Source: Photorhabdus akhurstii (lineage in GTDB: Bacteria > Pseudomonadota > Gammaproteobacteria > Enterobacterales > Enterobacteriaceae). From it: a stretch of DNA of 64,000 nt. This document shows, piece by piece, positions 49,980 to 61,088 of the stretch. Positions within the stretch are counted from its first letter, which is position 1, and each line of letters opens with the position of its first letter. The stretch spans positions 248,001-312,000 of the forward strand of contig NZ_RCWE01000004.1 in NCBI RefSeq assembly GCF_018448925.1, written 5' to 3'. The position numbers were made by a program, and so were the translations under genes. The notes beneath the pieces are model-generated. The model searched no databases, was not told the DNA's origin, and worked only from the letters and a program-made list of their open reading frames with translations.

Positions 49980-50774
49980 TTATTGCCTCAAATAAATCTG
50001 AGGTTGCTGAGTTTCAGGATGGCGGGTAATACCAAGATCTGCTTGGTACCATTTTCTCAGAGTATGATCATTTAGTACCTCTTCTGGTGTACCCGCAGCG
50101 ACAAGCTTCCCTTTATGTAACAGAAAGATTTTATCTGCATAGAGAGCAGCAAGATTCAGGTCATGTAGAACACAGCACATAGCCATAGGTTGTTCCCGCG
50201 TTAGTCGGTAAAGCAGGCGCAAAGTATGTTGCTGGTGGTAGAGATCCAGGGCTGATGTCGGTTCGTCAAGAAATAAACAGCATTCTATTGGTGTTGGATA
50301 CCAAAGTTGAGCCAGGACGCGAGCGAGTTGTACTCTTTGCTGTTCACCACCGGAGAGTTGCCGGTAGTCGCGGTGACGTAACTCCTGGCAGTCCGTTTGC
50401 TCAATGACGGTATCGATCGCTGTCTGTTTATGATGTGTGCCATGAGGAGAACGTCCCATAGCGACCACTTCTTCAACACTGAAAGGGAAGGAGAGTGAGT
50501 TATGTTGACGCATGACGGCGCGAGTACGGGCTAATTGTTCCGCCGGCCATTGCTCAATGGGTATTCCATGTAAATAACATTGCCCATGTTCAGGTTTTAT
50601 ATATCCCGTTAATAGTCGCAATAATGTGGATTTCCCAGCGCCATTTGGCCCAATGATGGCGACAATTTCGCCTTTATTTACCGAGAGCGAAACATTATCA
50701 ATTATTTTCTGGTTGCCAATTGAGTAGCTTAAATTCTGTGCTTGCAGAGAAATATTGTTTTTTATGGCATCCAT
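49980..50774 (-). CDS. hmuV: Hemin ABC importer ATPase HmuV
   Basis: 264 residues, as in Yersinia HmuV, from the ATG at 50774, whose A overlaps the hmuU stop (TAATG). Walker [10 protein letters not shown], signature [15 protein letters not shown], Walker [15 protein letters not shown]-loop VLHD. Powers heme passage through HmuU. A longer frame starting at 50945 only reads antisense-shifted hmuU sequence and is rejected. Last gene of hemP-hmuRSTUV. Confidence 0.95.
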   Translation of the reverse strand: MDAIKNNISLQAQNLSYSIGNQKIIDNVSLSVNKGEIVAIIGPNGAGKSTLLRLLTGYIKPEHGQCYLHGIPIEQWPAEQLARTRAVMRQHNSLSFPFSVEEVVAMGRSPHGTHHKQTAIDTVIEQTDCQELRHRDYRQLSGGEQQRVQLARVLAQLWYPTPIECCLFLDEPTSALDLYHQQHTLRLLYRLTREQPMAMCCVLHDLNLAALYADKIFLLHKGKLVAAGTPEEVLNDHTLRKWYQADLGITRHPETQQPQIYLRQ

Positions 50775-51775
50775 TATGCACGGTTCCCCGGTTGTTTGAG
50801 TATCAACCATAGAAAATATGGACCGCCGATTAAACCAGTGATAAGGCCAACGGGCATTTCTGCCGGGGAGACCAATGTTCTTGCCAGTGTATCCGCGGTA
50901 AGCAAAAGAGAAGCTCCGCCTAACGCAGCACCGGGAAGCAGCCAATTATGATCACCGCCAAATCGCATTCTGATCAAATGTGGGACAATTAGCCCAACAA
51001 ATCCAATAACGCCACTTAATGCAACAGCGCTGCCAATGAGCAGGGCGCTGAGTAGTAATAACTGGAATTTAGTGCGCTGGACATTTATACCAAGATAGTG
51101 GGCCTCTTCATCTCCTAATTGCAGTAAATTCAGTTTGCGGGCCTGGCTGAAAGTTAGGATAGTGGCGGGAATAATTAAAGAAGCGGTAATTGCCAACGTC
51201 GGCCACTCTATTTGGCTGAGTGAACCCATCATCCATAAGGAGAATTGGCGTAGCTGTTGATCGTCACTGATATAGCTCAGGACGCCAATAGCAGACATAC
51301 AAAGGGCATTGATAGCAATCCCGGCGAGTAATAAGCGGGCCAGATTTCCGTAGTTATATTTATTGAGTGAAAAAATCAGTAATGAAATTAGCAGGCTGCC
51401 AATAAAAGCAGCGATAATATGTCCGTACATAGCAATTGCAGATGGCAGGCTAACGGGCAGAACAATTGCCATTGCAACCATCAGTGCGGCTCCACTGCTG
51501 ATACCTAGCAGACCAGGATCAGCCAGTGGATTGCGAAATAATCCTTGCATTACAGCGCCGGAAGCCGCTAAAGCACAGCCAACCAGTATGGCTAATAGCA
51601 CCCTTGGCAATCTGATATTAAGCCAGATTTGCCACTGGGGATCACTAATGGAAGATTCCCATAATGTCTTGAAAGATAATGATAATGCGCCAATATTGGC
51701 AGAGCCGATAGCCAAGCCGGATAATATCAAACAAAGAAACGCTAAACCCAATCCCGGAGACTTCATACGGCTCAT
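50774..51775 (-). CDS. hmuU: Hemin ABC importer permease HmuU
   Basis: 333 residues of FecCD-type permease with about ten helices; motifs [30 protein letters not shown] and [10 protein letters not shown]. Forms the inner-membrane heme channel with HmuV. Starts by ATGA overlap with hmuT. The two outermost genes of the ABC system overlap, so stoichiometry is probably set by translational coupling. Confidence 0.95.
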   Translation of the reverse strand: MSRMKSPGLGLAFLCLILSGLAIGSANIGALSLSFKTLWESSISDPQWQIWLNIRLPRVLLAILVGCALAASGAVMQGLFRNPLADPGLLGISSGAALMVAMAIVLPVSLPSAIAMYGHIIAAFIGSLLISLLIFSLNKYNYGNLARLLLAGIAINALCMSAIGVLSYISDDQQLRQFSLWMMGSLSQIEWPTLAITASLIIPATILTFSQARKLNLLQLGDEEAHYLGINVQRTKFQLLLLSALLIGSAVALSGVIGFVGLIVPHLIRMRFGGDHNWLLPGAALGGASLLLTADTLARTLVSPAEMPVGLITGLIGGPYFLWLILKQPGNRA

Positions 51776-52593
51776 TGAGTCTTCTCCGCCGCCTGTCTGA
51801 GTTGTTTCATTACTGAGGGGGTTTCGAGGCCAAAACCGAGTAGCCCCATATCATCTACAATTAAAACCTGTTGTTTCTGGCCGGCAGGGGTATGTTTCAA
51901 GCCGGGCAATTGCCAGATTTTATCCAAACCGCCCATTGATTTAATCCCATCTTCCGTTACCAATAGCAGATCTGGTGCGCTGGCAATAACACCCTCCTGG
52001 GAAAGTGGACGATAATTATTGAAACCTTGCATGGCATTAGTGGCGCCAACAGCGCGAATCATTTTGTCCGCGGCGGTTTTTTGCCCGGCGGCCATTGGCA
52101 TGATACCCCCGTGACTCATTACAAACAGAATACGGGTGGGCAATGTCGTTGTCGGTATTTCTGCCAGCGATTTTTGATATTGTTGAATCAGTTGTTCACC
52201 GCGTTCAGCCTGATTGACCGCCTTAGCGACGGTCTTAATTTTTTCAGGAATGGCTTCTAACGCTGCTTTTCCGGTTATCTGAATAACTTCTACGCCAGAA
52301 TCTTGGAGTTGCTTAAGTGCCAGTGAAGGTTTTGCCAACTCACTGGTTAGAACCAGTGTCGGATTCATAGAGAGAATACCTTCAGGATTGAGCATTCTCA
52401 TATAGCCGACATCGGGTAAAGTAAGCAATTCGGTTGGTTTCTGGCTGGTGCTGTCTCTGGCGACAACTTTTTCACCTTCACCAAGTGCAAAAACAATTTC
52501 AGATACATCGCCACCGATAGTGACGATCCGTTCAGTGGAAAAAGCACTGGACGATAATACCGCAAGGGCAAATGTCAGAAGCCATTGTTTCAT
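51772..52593 (-). CDS. hmuT: Periplasmic hemin-binding protein HmuT
   Basis: 273 residues from the ATG at 52593 (ATGA overlap with the hmuS stop); a GTG nine bases earlier is less likely. Signal peptide MKQWLLTFALAVLSSSAFST, then a class III solute-binding fold (RIVTIGGDVSEIVFALGEG, VGYMRMLNPEGILSMNPTLVL). Carries heme from the outer-membrane receptor HmuR to HmuUV. Confidence 0.95.
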   Translation of the reverse strand: MKQWLLTFALAVLSSSAFSTERIVTIGGDVSEIVFALGEGEKVVARDSTSQKPTELLTLPDVGYMRMLNPEGILSMNPTLVLTSELAKPSLALKQLQDSGVEVIQITGKAALEAIPEKIKTVAKAVNQAERGEQLIQQYQKSLAEIPTTTLPTRILFVMSHGGIMPMAAGQKTAADKMIRAVGATNAMQGFNNYRPLSQEGVIASAPDLLLVTEDGIKSMGGLDKIWQLPGLKHTPAGQKQQVLIVDDMGLLGFGLETPSVMKQLRQAAEKTQ

Positions 52594-53663
52594 GCTATAC
52601 ACTCTTCCTGTTTTGATTGCAGTTTTGGCAGAGCAGCTATTTGCTCACGCCACTGAGTTTGTTCAGGAGTGCCTTCTGTACGCTGACCAAACAGTTGAGC
52701 AATTTGGTTGCCATTAGCATCAAATAGCTCAAGGCTAGTGACAAAACCATCCTCTGTTGGCTTACGAGTTACCCAGCTTTCAGCGATAGCACTCTCTATT
52801 AAATGTAGTGTGAAATTGCGGTTAAAGATATTAATCCATTTTTGATCTGAGTTTTCTTCCTGATGTGGCATCAGTCGTTCCAGCTTTCCGGTGAAAATTT
52901 GTACGCAGCCGTGGTTGCTAACGAAAATCATGATTTCATTCTGATCGTTATAAGCGGTGTTGATGAGCTCATTCAGCGCAGAATTTTCCACCTTGTAAGC
53001 CAGATCATCCTGTACCGCATTGAAAACTTGCTGGCGGTTCAGATTATGACGTTTAAGTAACGTAAAGAATTGATGAACGTTAGTCATTGCTCGCCACTCT
53101 TCATCAAGCTGGGCTTTCAGTTCATTTGTTACGGTTGAATAGGTGGTTTCTTCTATAGGTTTGATGACCAATTCAGGGTTGTCTTCTGTCTGGTATTTTT
53201 CAATCAGCGCTTCCCAGGCTGCCATATTAGTATTGTTTGTTGCATAAACTTTATGCAATGCATCACCCTGATGATCAAAAAATTGAATGCTATGGCGCAT
53301 ACCATTTTTTGCGGGTTCAACCAGATAAAATATACTACTCCAAAGTTCAAAGAATATCCGCAAGTCGAGTTCACGAGGATTCAGGACTAGCCCTGCATGG
53401 CTGTTGAAACGTGTATTTTCATAACGGCCAATCTGTTCATGAACAGCAAAATCGTTGCGGGTGATCGCTTTAGTTTCACCAACAATAGCTAACTCTTCCA
53501 GTAAAGTTGGGGCGTCAACGTTAAGGCGTTTGGCATCGATGCCAACGCGGCTATGCAATAATTCACCTTCACTGACATTCAGATAGGCAGCTAAATCACG
53601 GGCATATTTGGCCTTATTATCAGTTTTGGCTTGCAAGTAACGTTCATAAAGTGACGAATTCAC
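52590..53663 (-). CDS. hmuS: Cytoplasmic heme carrier/degradation protein HmuS
   Basis: 357 residues, HemS/ChuS/HmuS family with two tandem similar halves (about 20-180 and 200-345). GTG start after AAGGAG. Binds incoming heme and releases or degrades it for iron; ChuS homologues act as heme oxygenases. Lies between hmuR (31-base gap) and hmuT (4-base overlap), the standard Yersinia order. Confidence 0.95.
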   Translation of the reverse strand: MNSSLYERYLQAKTDNKAKYARDLAAYLNVSEGELLHSRVGIDAKRLNVDAPTLLEELAIVGETKAITRNDFAVHEQIGRYENTRFNSHAGLVLNPRELDLRIFFELWSSIFYLVEPAKNGMRHSIQFFDHQGDALHKVYATNNTNMAAWEALIEKYQTEDNPELVIKPIEETTYSTVTNELKAQLDEEWRAMTNVHQFFTLLKRHNLNRQQVFNAVQDDLAYKVENSALNELINTAYNDQNEIMIFVSNHGCVQIFTGKLERLMPHQEENSDQKWINIFNRNFTLHLIESAIAESWVTRKPTEDGFVTSLELFDANGNQIAQLFGQRTEGTPEQTQWREQIAALPKLQSKQEECIA

Positions 53664-53693
53664 AGTTTAACTCCTTGAAATATATTTATTTAA

Positions 53694-55715
53694 TTACCAC
53701 TGGTAACTGACTAACAGTTTGGCGTTGCGGCCATCCTGAGGCGTTCCTTGTGGCGAGTAGTATTCTTTATCAAAAGCATTGCCCAAAACTGCCGTGGTAG
53801 TCACACCTTTTAGCATTCCTTCACCTTGATAGCTGACATAGAAATCATTAACACCGTAGCCAGCTTGTTGTTTAGGATCTCTACCTCTGGCATCTTTACC
53901 TTTGAAATTAGTATGCTTGGTGAATTGACCTACCCAGCCGACAGAGAAACCGGTTTGTGCAATAGGGATATCCAAGATGCTGGTGATAGTATCTGGGCTA
54001 AGGTTATCTAGAGAATCACCGCTTTGTTCATCTTTACCTTCTGTGCGGTTGTAAGCCAGTTCCCAGGAGAACAGATTGGATTCATAGTTTATGGAAGCAT
54101 CCCATCCCCAGATCTTGGCTCTAGATATATTGATAGATGTTGTATTCCTTCCTCGATTGACTACATCTGACTTAATATAATCTTTAGCTTTAGTATCAAA
54201 ATAACTCGCTTTGAATTTCAGTTCGTCATTATCTGCCAGTAGATTATCGAAACGTAAACCAAAACCAGACTCCCACGTTCCATTAGTTTCTGGGCGGAGA
54301 TTTGGATTGGGAATCCAGAAATTTCCGGGATAGTGCATAGAATCGTTATACATTTCTCCCATTGTCGGGGCACGGAAGGCTTGAGCGTAAGAGGTAAACA
54401 GCATCGACCAGTCAGTTGGCGTGATACTGATGGCGCCTTTGGAAGACCATTTATCTGCGCTGACAGCCTCATCTTTAGAATTCGTTCCCTTATAGTTGTC
54501 ATAGCGAGTGCCGGCGATAATAGAGACCGGTAGGTCGCGCAGCGTCATCTCATCTTGCAACCAGCCTGAATAAAAACGGATATCAGCATCGGGGAAGCTA
54601 TCTGTATTGCCGTTTGGGGTCTGTTTCTGTTTGTAAGTTTCGCCACCGTAGGTAAATTGATGCGCCAGCGGGCTATCTGTCCACAGGCGGGAGCGGTTTT
54701 CCAATTTTACGCCATAGGTTTTCTGTTCACGGCCTTCGAACCCTTTTCCTTTAGTACGGGCATCAATAGTGATATCAGAATAATAGAGGTCAGTTTTAGC
54801 ATTTAACCAATCATATTCCGCTGGATTTAATTGGTAGCTAAGTTGGGCATCACGTTGAGTTGTCGTGCGGTCAGTCCAAGTGCTAGGAGCTTTATTTTTT
54901 CCGGTGAGTGTTTGTGGATTTTTAGGTTGATTCGCCTCATTACGGTAGTAGCGTAACTGACTGCTCAGGGACTGGTTGTCATCAATTTTCCAGCTGCCTT
55001 TTGCCATCAGGTTACTGATAAATTCATCATTATCGCCAACCACACCACCACCGTGGCGGATATTACCTGAATCACGGGTACTGAAGGCAAATACACCATC
55101 CAGGGATTCAGTTTTTGCGAAAGTCGCACCACCAAAGCCCATACTATGGTCGCCGGTTGCACCGCGGGCAAAAACGCGGAATCCGTGATCTTGACCTGCT
55201 TGCAAAAGGTCTGCTGCATCAACGGTTTGATAAGCGATCACACCACCTAAGGCGCCACTGCCGTAAAGTAGGGCAGAAGGGCCGCGTACAACTTCGACTT
55301 GTTTAATTAATGCCGGGTCCAGGAACGTACCATTGATATGACCGGTATCGGTACCTTGGCGAATACCGTCAATCAATGTCAAAACACCTTTTGGACCATA
55401 ACCGCGCAGACTAACATCTTGCCCATTAGCACGGTTTGTTCCGGCTATGTTAATGCCGGGTATTTTTCTGATGAGATCATTAGCATTACCTGCTGTCTGA
55501 CTTTGTGGTGACTTACTGTTTATCACAGTGACCATCATGGGAGCTTCGAAACTATCCCTTTCATTACCTGTGGCATAAACAGTTATCACATCACGGGATG
55601 ATGATTTATCACTGCCGGAATCGGACGATTCTGTTGCTGCATGAGCAGAAATAGTACTAATAATCGCTAAACTTAATGCTGATAGTTTAAGTGTTGATCT
55701 TGCAGATTGAGACAT
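53694..55715 (-). CDS. hmuR: TonB-dependent hemin receptor HmuR
   Basis: 673 residues from the Met at 55715 (GGAGA upstream). Signal peptide ending AHA near 28, TonB box region DVITVYATG, plug domain with LIDGIRQGTDTGH and VEVVRGPSALLYGSGALGG, then a 22-strand barrel ending in aromatic VSYQW. The FRAP (AFRAPTMGEMY) and NPNL (IPNPNLRPET) boxes of heme receptors are present. Imports heme, and probably hemoglobin heme, across the outer membrane. Confidence 0.96.
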   Translation of the reverse strand: MSQSARSTLKLSALSLAIISTISAHAATESSDSGSDKSSSRDVITVYATGNERDSFEAPMMVTVINSKSPQSQTAGNANDLIRKIPGINIAGTNRANGQDVSLRGYGPKGVLTLIDGIRQGTDTGHINGTFLDPALIKQVEVVRGPSALLYGSGALGGVIAYQTVDAADLLQAGQDHGFRVFARGATGDHSMGFGGATFAKTESLDGVFAFSTRDSGNIRHGGGVVGDNDEFISNLMAKGSWKIDDNQSLSSQLRYYRNEANQPKNPQTLTGKNKAPSTWTDRTTTQRDAQLSYQLNPAEYDWLNAKTDLYYSDITIDARTKGKGFEGREQKTYGVKLENRSRLWTDSPLAHQFTYGGETYKQKQTPNGNTDSFPDADIRFYSGWLQDEMTLRDLPVSIIAGTRYDNYKGTNSKDEAVSADKWSSKGAISITPTDWSMLFTSYAQAFRAPTMGEMYNDSMHYPGNFWIPNPNLRPETNGTWESGFGLRFDNLLADNDELKFKASYFDTKAKDYIKSDVVNRGRNTTSINISRAKIWGWDASINYESNLFSWELAYNRTEGKDEQSGDSLDNLSPDTITSILDIPIAQTGFSVGWVGQFTKHTNFKGKDARGRDPKQQAGYGVNDFYVSYQGEGMLKGVTTTAVLGNAFDKEYYSPQGTPQDGRNAKLLVSYQW

Positions 55716-55804
55716 CAGACGAATCTCCATAATAATATTTTATGAGTTATGGATATAGCTGGCTGCCCCGATACGCGATCCGGGTGGCTGGCTGAGTTAT
55801 TATT

Positions 55805-56002
55805 TTATTTAGTTAGTATCAGCTTACCGGCTTTAGTTTGGCGTAATTGGTAGAATTCTCCTTGGTGACGAATTCTGGTAATTCCTAGCTCACCTAATAG
55901 TTGTTTACTGTCAATGTAGCCAATTTCTACAATTTCAGTAGGATAGATGTTGTAATGTTTTTCAAGCGCAATGCAAGAATGTTGGTGACATATTTTAGTC
56001 AT
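55805..56002 (-). CDS. hemP: Hemin uptake protein HemP
   Basis: 65 residues, the size of the HemP/YdiE family, with VEIGYIDSKQLLGELGITRI and the C-terminal GEFYQLRQTKAGKLILTK. Small protein at the head of enteric hemin operons; in some species it acts in heme-dependent activation of the receptor gene. In E. coli the homologue ydiE sits alone next to aroH; here it leads the hmu operon and still neighbours aroH. Start poorly served by a ribosome site. Confidence 0.92.
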   Translation of the reverse strand: MTKICHQHSCIALEKHYNIYPTEIVEIGYIDSKQLLGELGITRIRHQGEFYQLRQTKAGKLILTK

Positions 56003-56037
56003 AAAACCACTTTGCGAATACTAACTATTATCATAGT

Positions 56038-56050
56038 GAGAATTATTATC
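56038..56050 (-). promoter_or_regulatory. Fur box upstream of hemP-hmu
   Basis: GAGAATTATTATC (plus strand) differs at one position from the Fur 6-1-6 core, and a further ACTATTATCATAGTG stretch adjoins at 56023-56037, giving overlapping sites. It lies 36 bases before the hemP start. Implies iron repression of the whole hemin operon. Confidence 0.8.
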
Positions 56051-56175
56051 GTTATATGAAGGGGCGACTTCAAGCAATATTTTTGGTGGTCATGATCATC
56101 ACATTAATAAAATTTTACTAATTTGTTGTCAGTTAGCCTTTTATGAATGAATAAAGGCTAACTCAGAATAAGGAT

Positions 56176-57222
56176 TCAGAAACGATAACTTACTGCTTCG
56201 GCGAGAATGTCAATAAGTTGTTCTGTATCTTGCCAGTTTAGACAAGGATCTGTGATCGATTGACCGTAATTTAGCGGTTGTCCTTGAATGATTTTCTGGG
56301 TGCCTTCAACCAGAAAACTTTCAGCCATCACACCGACAATAGCGGTAGAACCCTCTTGAATCTGTTGGCCCACCTCTTTTGCTATAGTCAGTTGGCGTTT
56401 ATGTACTTTCTGACAATTGCCATGACTGAAATCGACAACTAAATGTTCTGGTAAATTAAATTCGCGTAGTTGGGCGCAAGCTATAGCGATATCTTGGGCA
56501 CTGTAATTAGGCTGTTTGCCTCCACGCATAATAATGTGGCCGTATGGGTTGCCTTCGGTTTGATAGATAGTCATTTGACCGTGCTTATCTGGTGAAAGAA
56601 ATGTGTGATGGACACTGGCTGCGCGGATTGCATCTATGGCGATACGGATGTTGCCGTCCGTTCCATTTTTAAAACCAACAGGACAGGAGAGGGCGGATGC
56701 CATTTCACGGTGAATCTGGCTTTCTGTTGTTCTGGCTCCGATAGCGCCCCAACTGATCAGATCGGCAATATATTGGCCGGTCGCCATATCCAGAAATTCG
56801 GTTGCCGTGGGTAAACCCAACTCATTGACGTCGACCAGTAATTTCCGGGCCAAAGTAATTCCCCGATTTACCTGGCAAGAGCCGTCGAGATAGGGATCTG
56901 AAATTAAACCTTTCCAGCCTACTACTGTGCGCGGTTTCTCAAAATAGGTGCGCATAATAATCTCCAGTCTGTGCTGGTATTTTTCACGCAATCTGTTCAG
57001 TCGCTGTGCATAATCTAAAGCAGCATCAATATCATGAATAGAACAAGGACCGATGATTACCATAAGCCGTGGGTCATTCCCGCAGAGAATATCAGCAATG
57101 CGTTTCCGTGACGCTGTAACATTGTTAGCGATTTTTTCGGAGACGGGAAATTGAATTGCAAGAGCTTGAGGTGTTACCAAACTATCGACACGGTGAGTCC
57201 TTAAACCATCTGTTTTGTACAT
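56176..57222 (-). CDS. aroH: DAHP synthase, AroH (Trp-sensitive) type
   Basis: Condenses phosphoenolpyruvate and erythrose 4-phosphate, the first shikimate step. 348 residues from the ATG at 57222, the same length as E. coli AroH and collinear (MYKTDGLRTHRVDSLVTP); a start at 57258 would add 12 residues. Motifs VIIGPCSIHD, RTYFEKPRTVVGWKGLISDP, GARTTESQIHREMASALSCP and DFSHGN are intact. Flanked by hemP and ppsR as in E. coli, which supports the AroH isoform. A TrpR operator is only hinted at (ACTAAGTTAA near 57295). Confidence 0.95.
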   Translation of the reverse strand: MYKTDGLRTHRVDSLVTPQALAIQFPVSEKIANNVTASRKRIADILCGNDPRLMVIIGPCSIHDIDAALDYAQRLNRLREKYQHRLEIIMRTYFEKPRTVVGWKGLISDPYLDGSCQVNRGITLARKLLVDVNELGLPTATEFLDMATGQYIADLISWGAIGARTTESQIHREMASALSCPVGFKNGTDGNIRIAIDAIRAASVHHTFLSPDKHGQMTIYQTEGNPYGHIIMRGGKQPNYSAQDIAIACAQLREFNLPEHLVVDFSHGNCQKVHKRQLTIAKEVGQQIQEGSTAIVGVMAESFLVEGTQKIIQGQPLNYGQSITDPCLNWQDTEQLIDILAEAVSYRF

Positions 57223-57363
57223 ATATTTTCTCAAAGTTCGTTTCACATTAGCAGGCATATCTATAGGTAATTGAAATTACAATAAACGAAAACGACTAAG
57301 TTAAACAAATGATATAATTAATCATATGATGAATTTTTTTCCGTTATTCCTATTGATATATTT

Positions 57364-58245
57364 TTAAAACATTCGGCGGTTTAGCTTCATCATGTCGATT
57401 ATTTTGGTCGAGATTTCTTCAACAGAATAATTGGTGGTGTTAAGATAATTAATCTTATTTTTGCGGAATAAAGCTTCAACTTCTGAAATTTCTATTCTAC
57501 ATTGCCTTAATGATGCATAACGGCTATTTTCTCGACGTTCTTCCCTAATCGCCGCCAGCCGTTCAGGGCTTATAGTTAAACCGAATAACTTATGCTGAAA
57601 TTGTTTTAATGTCGCAGGTAATTGTAAATTGTCCATATCATCCGCCGTAAAAGGATAATTTGCAGCCTGAATACCAAATTGCATGGCTAAATAGAGGCTG
57701 GTGGGTGTTTTTCCACAGCGAGATACGCCCAATAGGATAACCTGTGCCTGGTCCAGATTACGTAAAGAGATACCATCATCATGGGCCAGGGCATAATCAA
57801 TAGCCGCTATGCGTGCATCGTACTGACTGAGATTCTTTTCAGTCAGACCGTGGGTACGATTAAGTTCGGGTTTGGGTTCTAATCCGGTTTCTTGCTGTAA
57901 TGGGGCAACCAGTGTCTGTACAATGTCCTGACAAAATCCTTCGCTGCTGGTAATAATATTTTTCACTCCAGAAGAGATAATGGAATAGAAAACTAAAGGT
58001 CTTATACGCGTATCTTGATATATCTGGTTTATTTGTTGCTTTATTTCTTTTGCGCGGGTTTCACTGGCGACAAAAGGAAGAGTATAAGCAGTTATTTTGA
58101 TGGGAAATTGTGATAAGACAGCATGGCCCAATACTTCTGCGGTAATTGCCGTGCCATCTGAAATAAAGAAAACGGTACGTTCAACATTCTCAACGCCTTC
58201 AACATTATTACGTTCCTCTGATGTTGCTAATCTGAATTCTGCCAT
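57364..58245 (-). CDS. ppsR: PEP synthase regulatory kinase/pyrophosphorylase
   Basis: 293 residues, DUF299 family. P-loop [11 protein letters not shown] and the invariant [20 protein letters not shown] and [15 protein letters not shown]-type stretches are present. Phosphorylates PEP synthase on Thr (ADP-dependent) to inactivate it and reverses this with phosphate. Divergent from its target gene ppsA. The N-terminus is about 16 residues longer than in E. coli. Confidence 0.95.
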   Translation of the reverse strand: MAEFRLATSEERNNVEGVENVERTVFFISDGTAITAEVLGHAVLSQFPIKITAYTLPFVASETRAKEIKQQINQIYQDTRIRPLVFYSIISSGVKNIITSSEGFCQDIVQTLVAPLQQETGLEPKPELNRTHGLTEKNLSQYDARIAAIDYALAHDDGISLRNLDQAQVILLGVSRCGKTPTSLYLAMQFGIQAANYPFTADDMDNLQLPATLKQFQHKLFGLTISPERLAAIREERRENSRYASLRQCRIEISEVEALFRKNKINYLNTTNYSVEEISTKIIDMMKLNRRMF

Positions 58246-58344
58246 GATATTTATAGTGACCTTTTATCTTGCAATTGTTGAGTTGAATAAAACTGGGTAT
58301 CGATTTTCTGCAAAGTATACCTAAGAAAAAAATAATGTGTTGGG

Positions 58345-58358
58345 TTGATCGATTCACC
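58345..58358 (+). promoter_or_regulatory. Possible Cra (FruR) site at ppsA
   Basis: TTGATCGATTCACC resembles the Cra consensus TGAATCGATTCA with one base missing. Cra activates ppsA in E. coli. It lies 102 bases before the ppsA start, in the 214-bp divergent region. Weak evidence, from position and pattern only. Confidence 0.35.
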
Positions 58359-58459
58359 TTTCTATGTATGCGAAAACATTGTGTTAGTCTATTTATGGCT
58401 GCTCTATGCAGCGCCAATTTTCCGATTTGTATCTTACGAATGTTAAAAGGATTGTTTGA

Positions 58460-60838
58460 ATGCCCAATAATGACCTCACCCCGCATAATGTGCTTTGGTA
58501 TAACCAATTAGGTATGCATGATATTGACCGGGTTGGTGGTAAAAACGCCTCCTTGGGAGAAATGATCACTCATCTGTCAGAATTGGGGGTTTCTGTCCCG
58601 AATGGTTTCGCTACGACAGCACAGGCATTTAATGATTTCTTGGAACAAAGTGGTGTCAATCAGCGTATTTATGACTTGCTGGATGAAACGGATGTTGATG
58701 ATATTAATCAACTCTCTAAAGCCGGCGCACAAATTCGCCAATGGGTGATTGATACGCCATTTACGCCACAACTGGAAAAAGATATTCAGGATGCTTATCA
58801 ACAGTTGTCTGACGGAGAGCCGGAAGCCTCTTTTGCTGTACGTTCTTCGGCCACCGCTGAAGATATGCCTGATGCCTCTTTTGCCGGGCAGCAGGAAACT
58901 TTTCTAAACGTGCAAGGCATTGATGCGGTGATGGTTGCTATCAAGCATGTGTTTGCTTCATTGTTTAATGATCGCGCTATTTCCTATCGTGTCCATCAAG
59001 GATATGACCATCGGGGGGTTGCGCTGTCTGCGGGTGTACAACGTATGGTGCGTTCTGATCTCGCCTCTTCCGGTGTGATGTTCACTATTGATACTGAATC
59101 AGGGTTTGATCAGGTGGTTTTTATTACCTCTGCTTACGGATTGGGTGAGATGGTTGTTCAGGGCGCTGTGAACCCAGATGAGTTTTATGTCCATAAATCA
59201 ACTCTGAATAAGGGAAAACCGGCAATTGTGCGGCGTAATCTGGGTTCTAAAAAACTGCATATGATCTATGCTGACAATAAAGAACACGGTAAGCAGGTAC
59301 GTATCGAAGATGTAGCAGAATCACAACGCAATCGTTTCTCTTTAGCGGATGAAGAAGTTGAGGCATTAGCGCGTCAGGCGTTATTAATTGAAAAACATTA
59401 TGGCCGGCCAATGGATATTGAATGGGCTAAAGATGGTCATAACGGCAAGTTGTACATTGTTCAGGCGCGTCCTGAGACTGTCCGCTCAAACCAGCAGGTT
59501 ATGGAGCGTTACCAACTGAATGAACGAGGTCAGGTGTTGGTGGAAGGACGCGCCATCGGCCATCGTATTGGCGCAGGTCGAGTAAAAGTTATTCACAATT
59601 TGAATGAAATGGATCGTATCCAACCGGGTGATGTTCTGGTCACTGATATGACCGATCCCGACTGGGAACCTATTATGAAAAAAGCCGCTGCGATTGTGAC
59701 TAACCGAGGCGGACGGACCTGTCACGCAGCGATTATCGCCCGTGAATTGGGCATTCCCGCAGTTGTTGGATGCGGTGATGCAACGGAACGTTTGAAAGAG
59801 AATCAGCCGGTGACAGTTTCCTGTGCCGAAGGTGATACGGGTTTTGTTTATCAAAATCAACTGGACTTTACTGTACAAAGTTCTCAGGTCGATCAGTTAC
59901 CGGAGCTTGATGTAAAAATTATGCTAAACGTCGGCAACCCAGATCGTGCATTTGATTTTGCCCGATTGCCGAATGACGGCGTAGGTCTTGCTCGTTTGGA
60001 GTTTATTATTAATCGGATGATTGGCGTACATCCTCGCGCATTACTGGAGTTTGATCAGCAAACTCTGGAGTTACAGCAGGAGATAAAATCGCTGATGGCC
60101 GGTTATGACAATCCGGTTGAATTCTATATTGGGCGCTTGACTGAGGGGATTGCTACTCTGGCGGCTGCGTTCTGGCCGAAACGGGTTATTGTGCGTTTGT
60201 CTGACTTTAAATCTAATGAATATGCCAATCTGGTTGGCGGTGACATTTATGAACCTGATGAAGAGAACCCCATGCTAGGTTTCCGTGGCGCAGGGCGTTA
60301 TGTCTCTGACAGTTTCCGTCGCTGTTTTGCATTAGAGTGCGAAGCGGTTAAACGCGTACGTAATGATATGGGGTTGACCAACGTCGAAATTATGATCCCG
60401 TTTGTTCGTACGGTAGCTCAGGCTGAAGCGGTTATTGCTGAACTGGCATCCCAAGGGTTGAAGCGTGGTGAGAATGGCTTGAAAGTCATTATGATGTGTG
60501 AGATTCCGTCCAACGCAATTCTGGCAGAACAGTTCCTTGAACATTTTGATGGCTTCTCTATTGGTTCTAATGACATGACTCAATTGACTCTTGGCTTGGA
60601 TCGGGACTCTGGGGTGGTGTCTGAACTATTTGACGAACGTAATGATGCGGTCAAGGCCATGCTCTCATTAGCTATTCAGGCGGCCAAACGTCAAAACAAG
60701 TATGTGGGAATTTGTGGTCAAGGGCCTTCAGACCATCAGGATTTCGCTCACTGGTTGATGAAAGAGGGTATTGACAGCCTGTCATTAAATCCAGATACCG
60801 TTGTAAAAACTTGGTTAGGATTAGCAAAAGTGAGCTAA
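58460..60838 (+). CDS. ppsA: Phosphoenolpyruvate synthase
   Basis: Makes PEP from pyruvate and ATP (with AMP and phosphate) for gluconeogenesis. 792 residues, as in E. coli. N-terminal ATP-grasp-like domain ([31 protein letters not shown]), central phosphohistidine domain with [17 protein letters not shown] (catalytic His), and C-terminal PEP-binding domain with [20 protein letters not shown] and GICGQGPSD. Its Thr regulated by PpsR is in GGRTCHAA. Feeds PEP to AroH, encoded alongside. Confidence 0.98.
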   Translation: MPNNDLTPHNVLWYNQLGMHDIDRVGGKNASLGEMITHLSELGVSVPNGFATTAQAFNDFLEQSGVNQRIYDLLDETDVDDINQLSKAGAQIRQWVIDTPFTPQLEKDIQDAYQQLSDGEPEASFAVRSSATAEDMPDASFAGQQETFLNVQGIDAVMVAIKHVFASLFNDRAISYRVHQGYDHRGVALSAGVQRMVRSDLASSGVMFTIDTESGFDQVVFITSAYGLGEMVVQGAVNPDEFYVHKSTLNKGKPAIVRRNLGSKKLHMIYADNKEHGKQVRIEDVAESQRNRFSLADEEVEALARQALLIEKHYGRPMDIEWAKDGHNGKLYIVQARPETVRSNQQVMERYQLNERGQVLVEGRAIGHRIGAGRVKVIHNLNEMDRIQPGDVLVTDMTDPDWEPIMKKAAAIVTNRGGRTCHAAIIARELGIPAVVGCGDATERLKENQPVTVSCAEGDTGFVYQNQLDFTVQSSQVDQLPELDVKIMLNVGNPDRAFDFARLPNDGVGLARLEFIINRMIGVHPRALLEFDQQTLELQQEIKSLMAGYDNPVEFYIGRLTEGIATLAAAFWPKRVIVRLSDFKSNEYANLVGGDIYEPDEENPMLGFRGAGRYVSDSFRRCFALECEAVKRVRNDMGLTNVEIMIPFVRTVAQAEAVIAELASQGLKRGENGLKVIMMCEIPSNAILAEQFLEHFDGFSIGSNDMTQLTLGLDRDSGVVSELFDERNDAVKAMLSLAIQAAKRQNKYVGICGQGPSDHQDFAHWLMKEGIDSLSLNPDTVVKTWLGLAKVS

Positions 60839-60868
60839 TTGAGAATAATACGCAATTGACATTAAAGG

Positions 60869-60894
60869 CCCGTCAAAATAATGGCGGGTTTTTT
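60869..60894 (+). terminator. Terminator of ppsA
   Basis: CCCGTC (60869-60874) pairs with GGCGGG (60883-60888) and is followed by six T, 30 bases after the ppsA stop. Confidence 0.85.
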
Positions 60895-60943
60895 CACGAT
60901 TAAGGTTGCTGATTACAGTTTCTGTGGAAAAGCATAAAAGTAA

Positions 60944-61053
60944 CGAAAAAAAAAGCCTATCATGGGCGTGATAGGCAAGGACTACACACAGCAATATAGG
61001 AGCTTCTAACAAGTAGAACCATCAAAAGGAGAAATAAACGTCTCGTTCATAGC
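60944..61053 (-). ncRNA. rprA: RprA small regulatory RNA
   Basis: On the minus strand, TTGCTGTGTGTAGTC is followed by a short TTGCC, a perfect GCCTATCA/TGATAGGC hairpin and nine T. This repeats the 3' part of E. coli RprA (same TTGCTGTGTGTAGTC element, TTGCC, hairpin, T-run). A -10 TAATAT (61065-61060) gives a predicted start near 61053 and a length of about 110 bases, against 105 in E. coli. An RcsB box lies just upstream. RprA is Hfq-dependent and activates rpoS translation; the 5' half, which contains the rpoS-pairing part, is much diverged. The 5' end is an estimate. Confidence 0.88.
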
Positions 61054-61088
61054 CTGTTTATATTAATTTAGTTATATGGTTTATTCAT

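Noticed and set aside
50775-50945. Longer N-terminus for HmuV
   Set aside because: It lies wholly within hmuU in another frame; the family begins near MDAIKNN, coupled to the hmuU stop.
57280-57310. TrpR operator before aroH
   Set aside because: ACTAAGTTAA resembles the core ACTAGTTAAC only with an inserted base; not enough to call.
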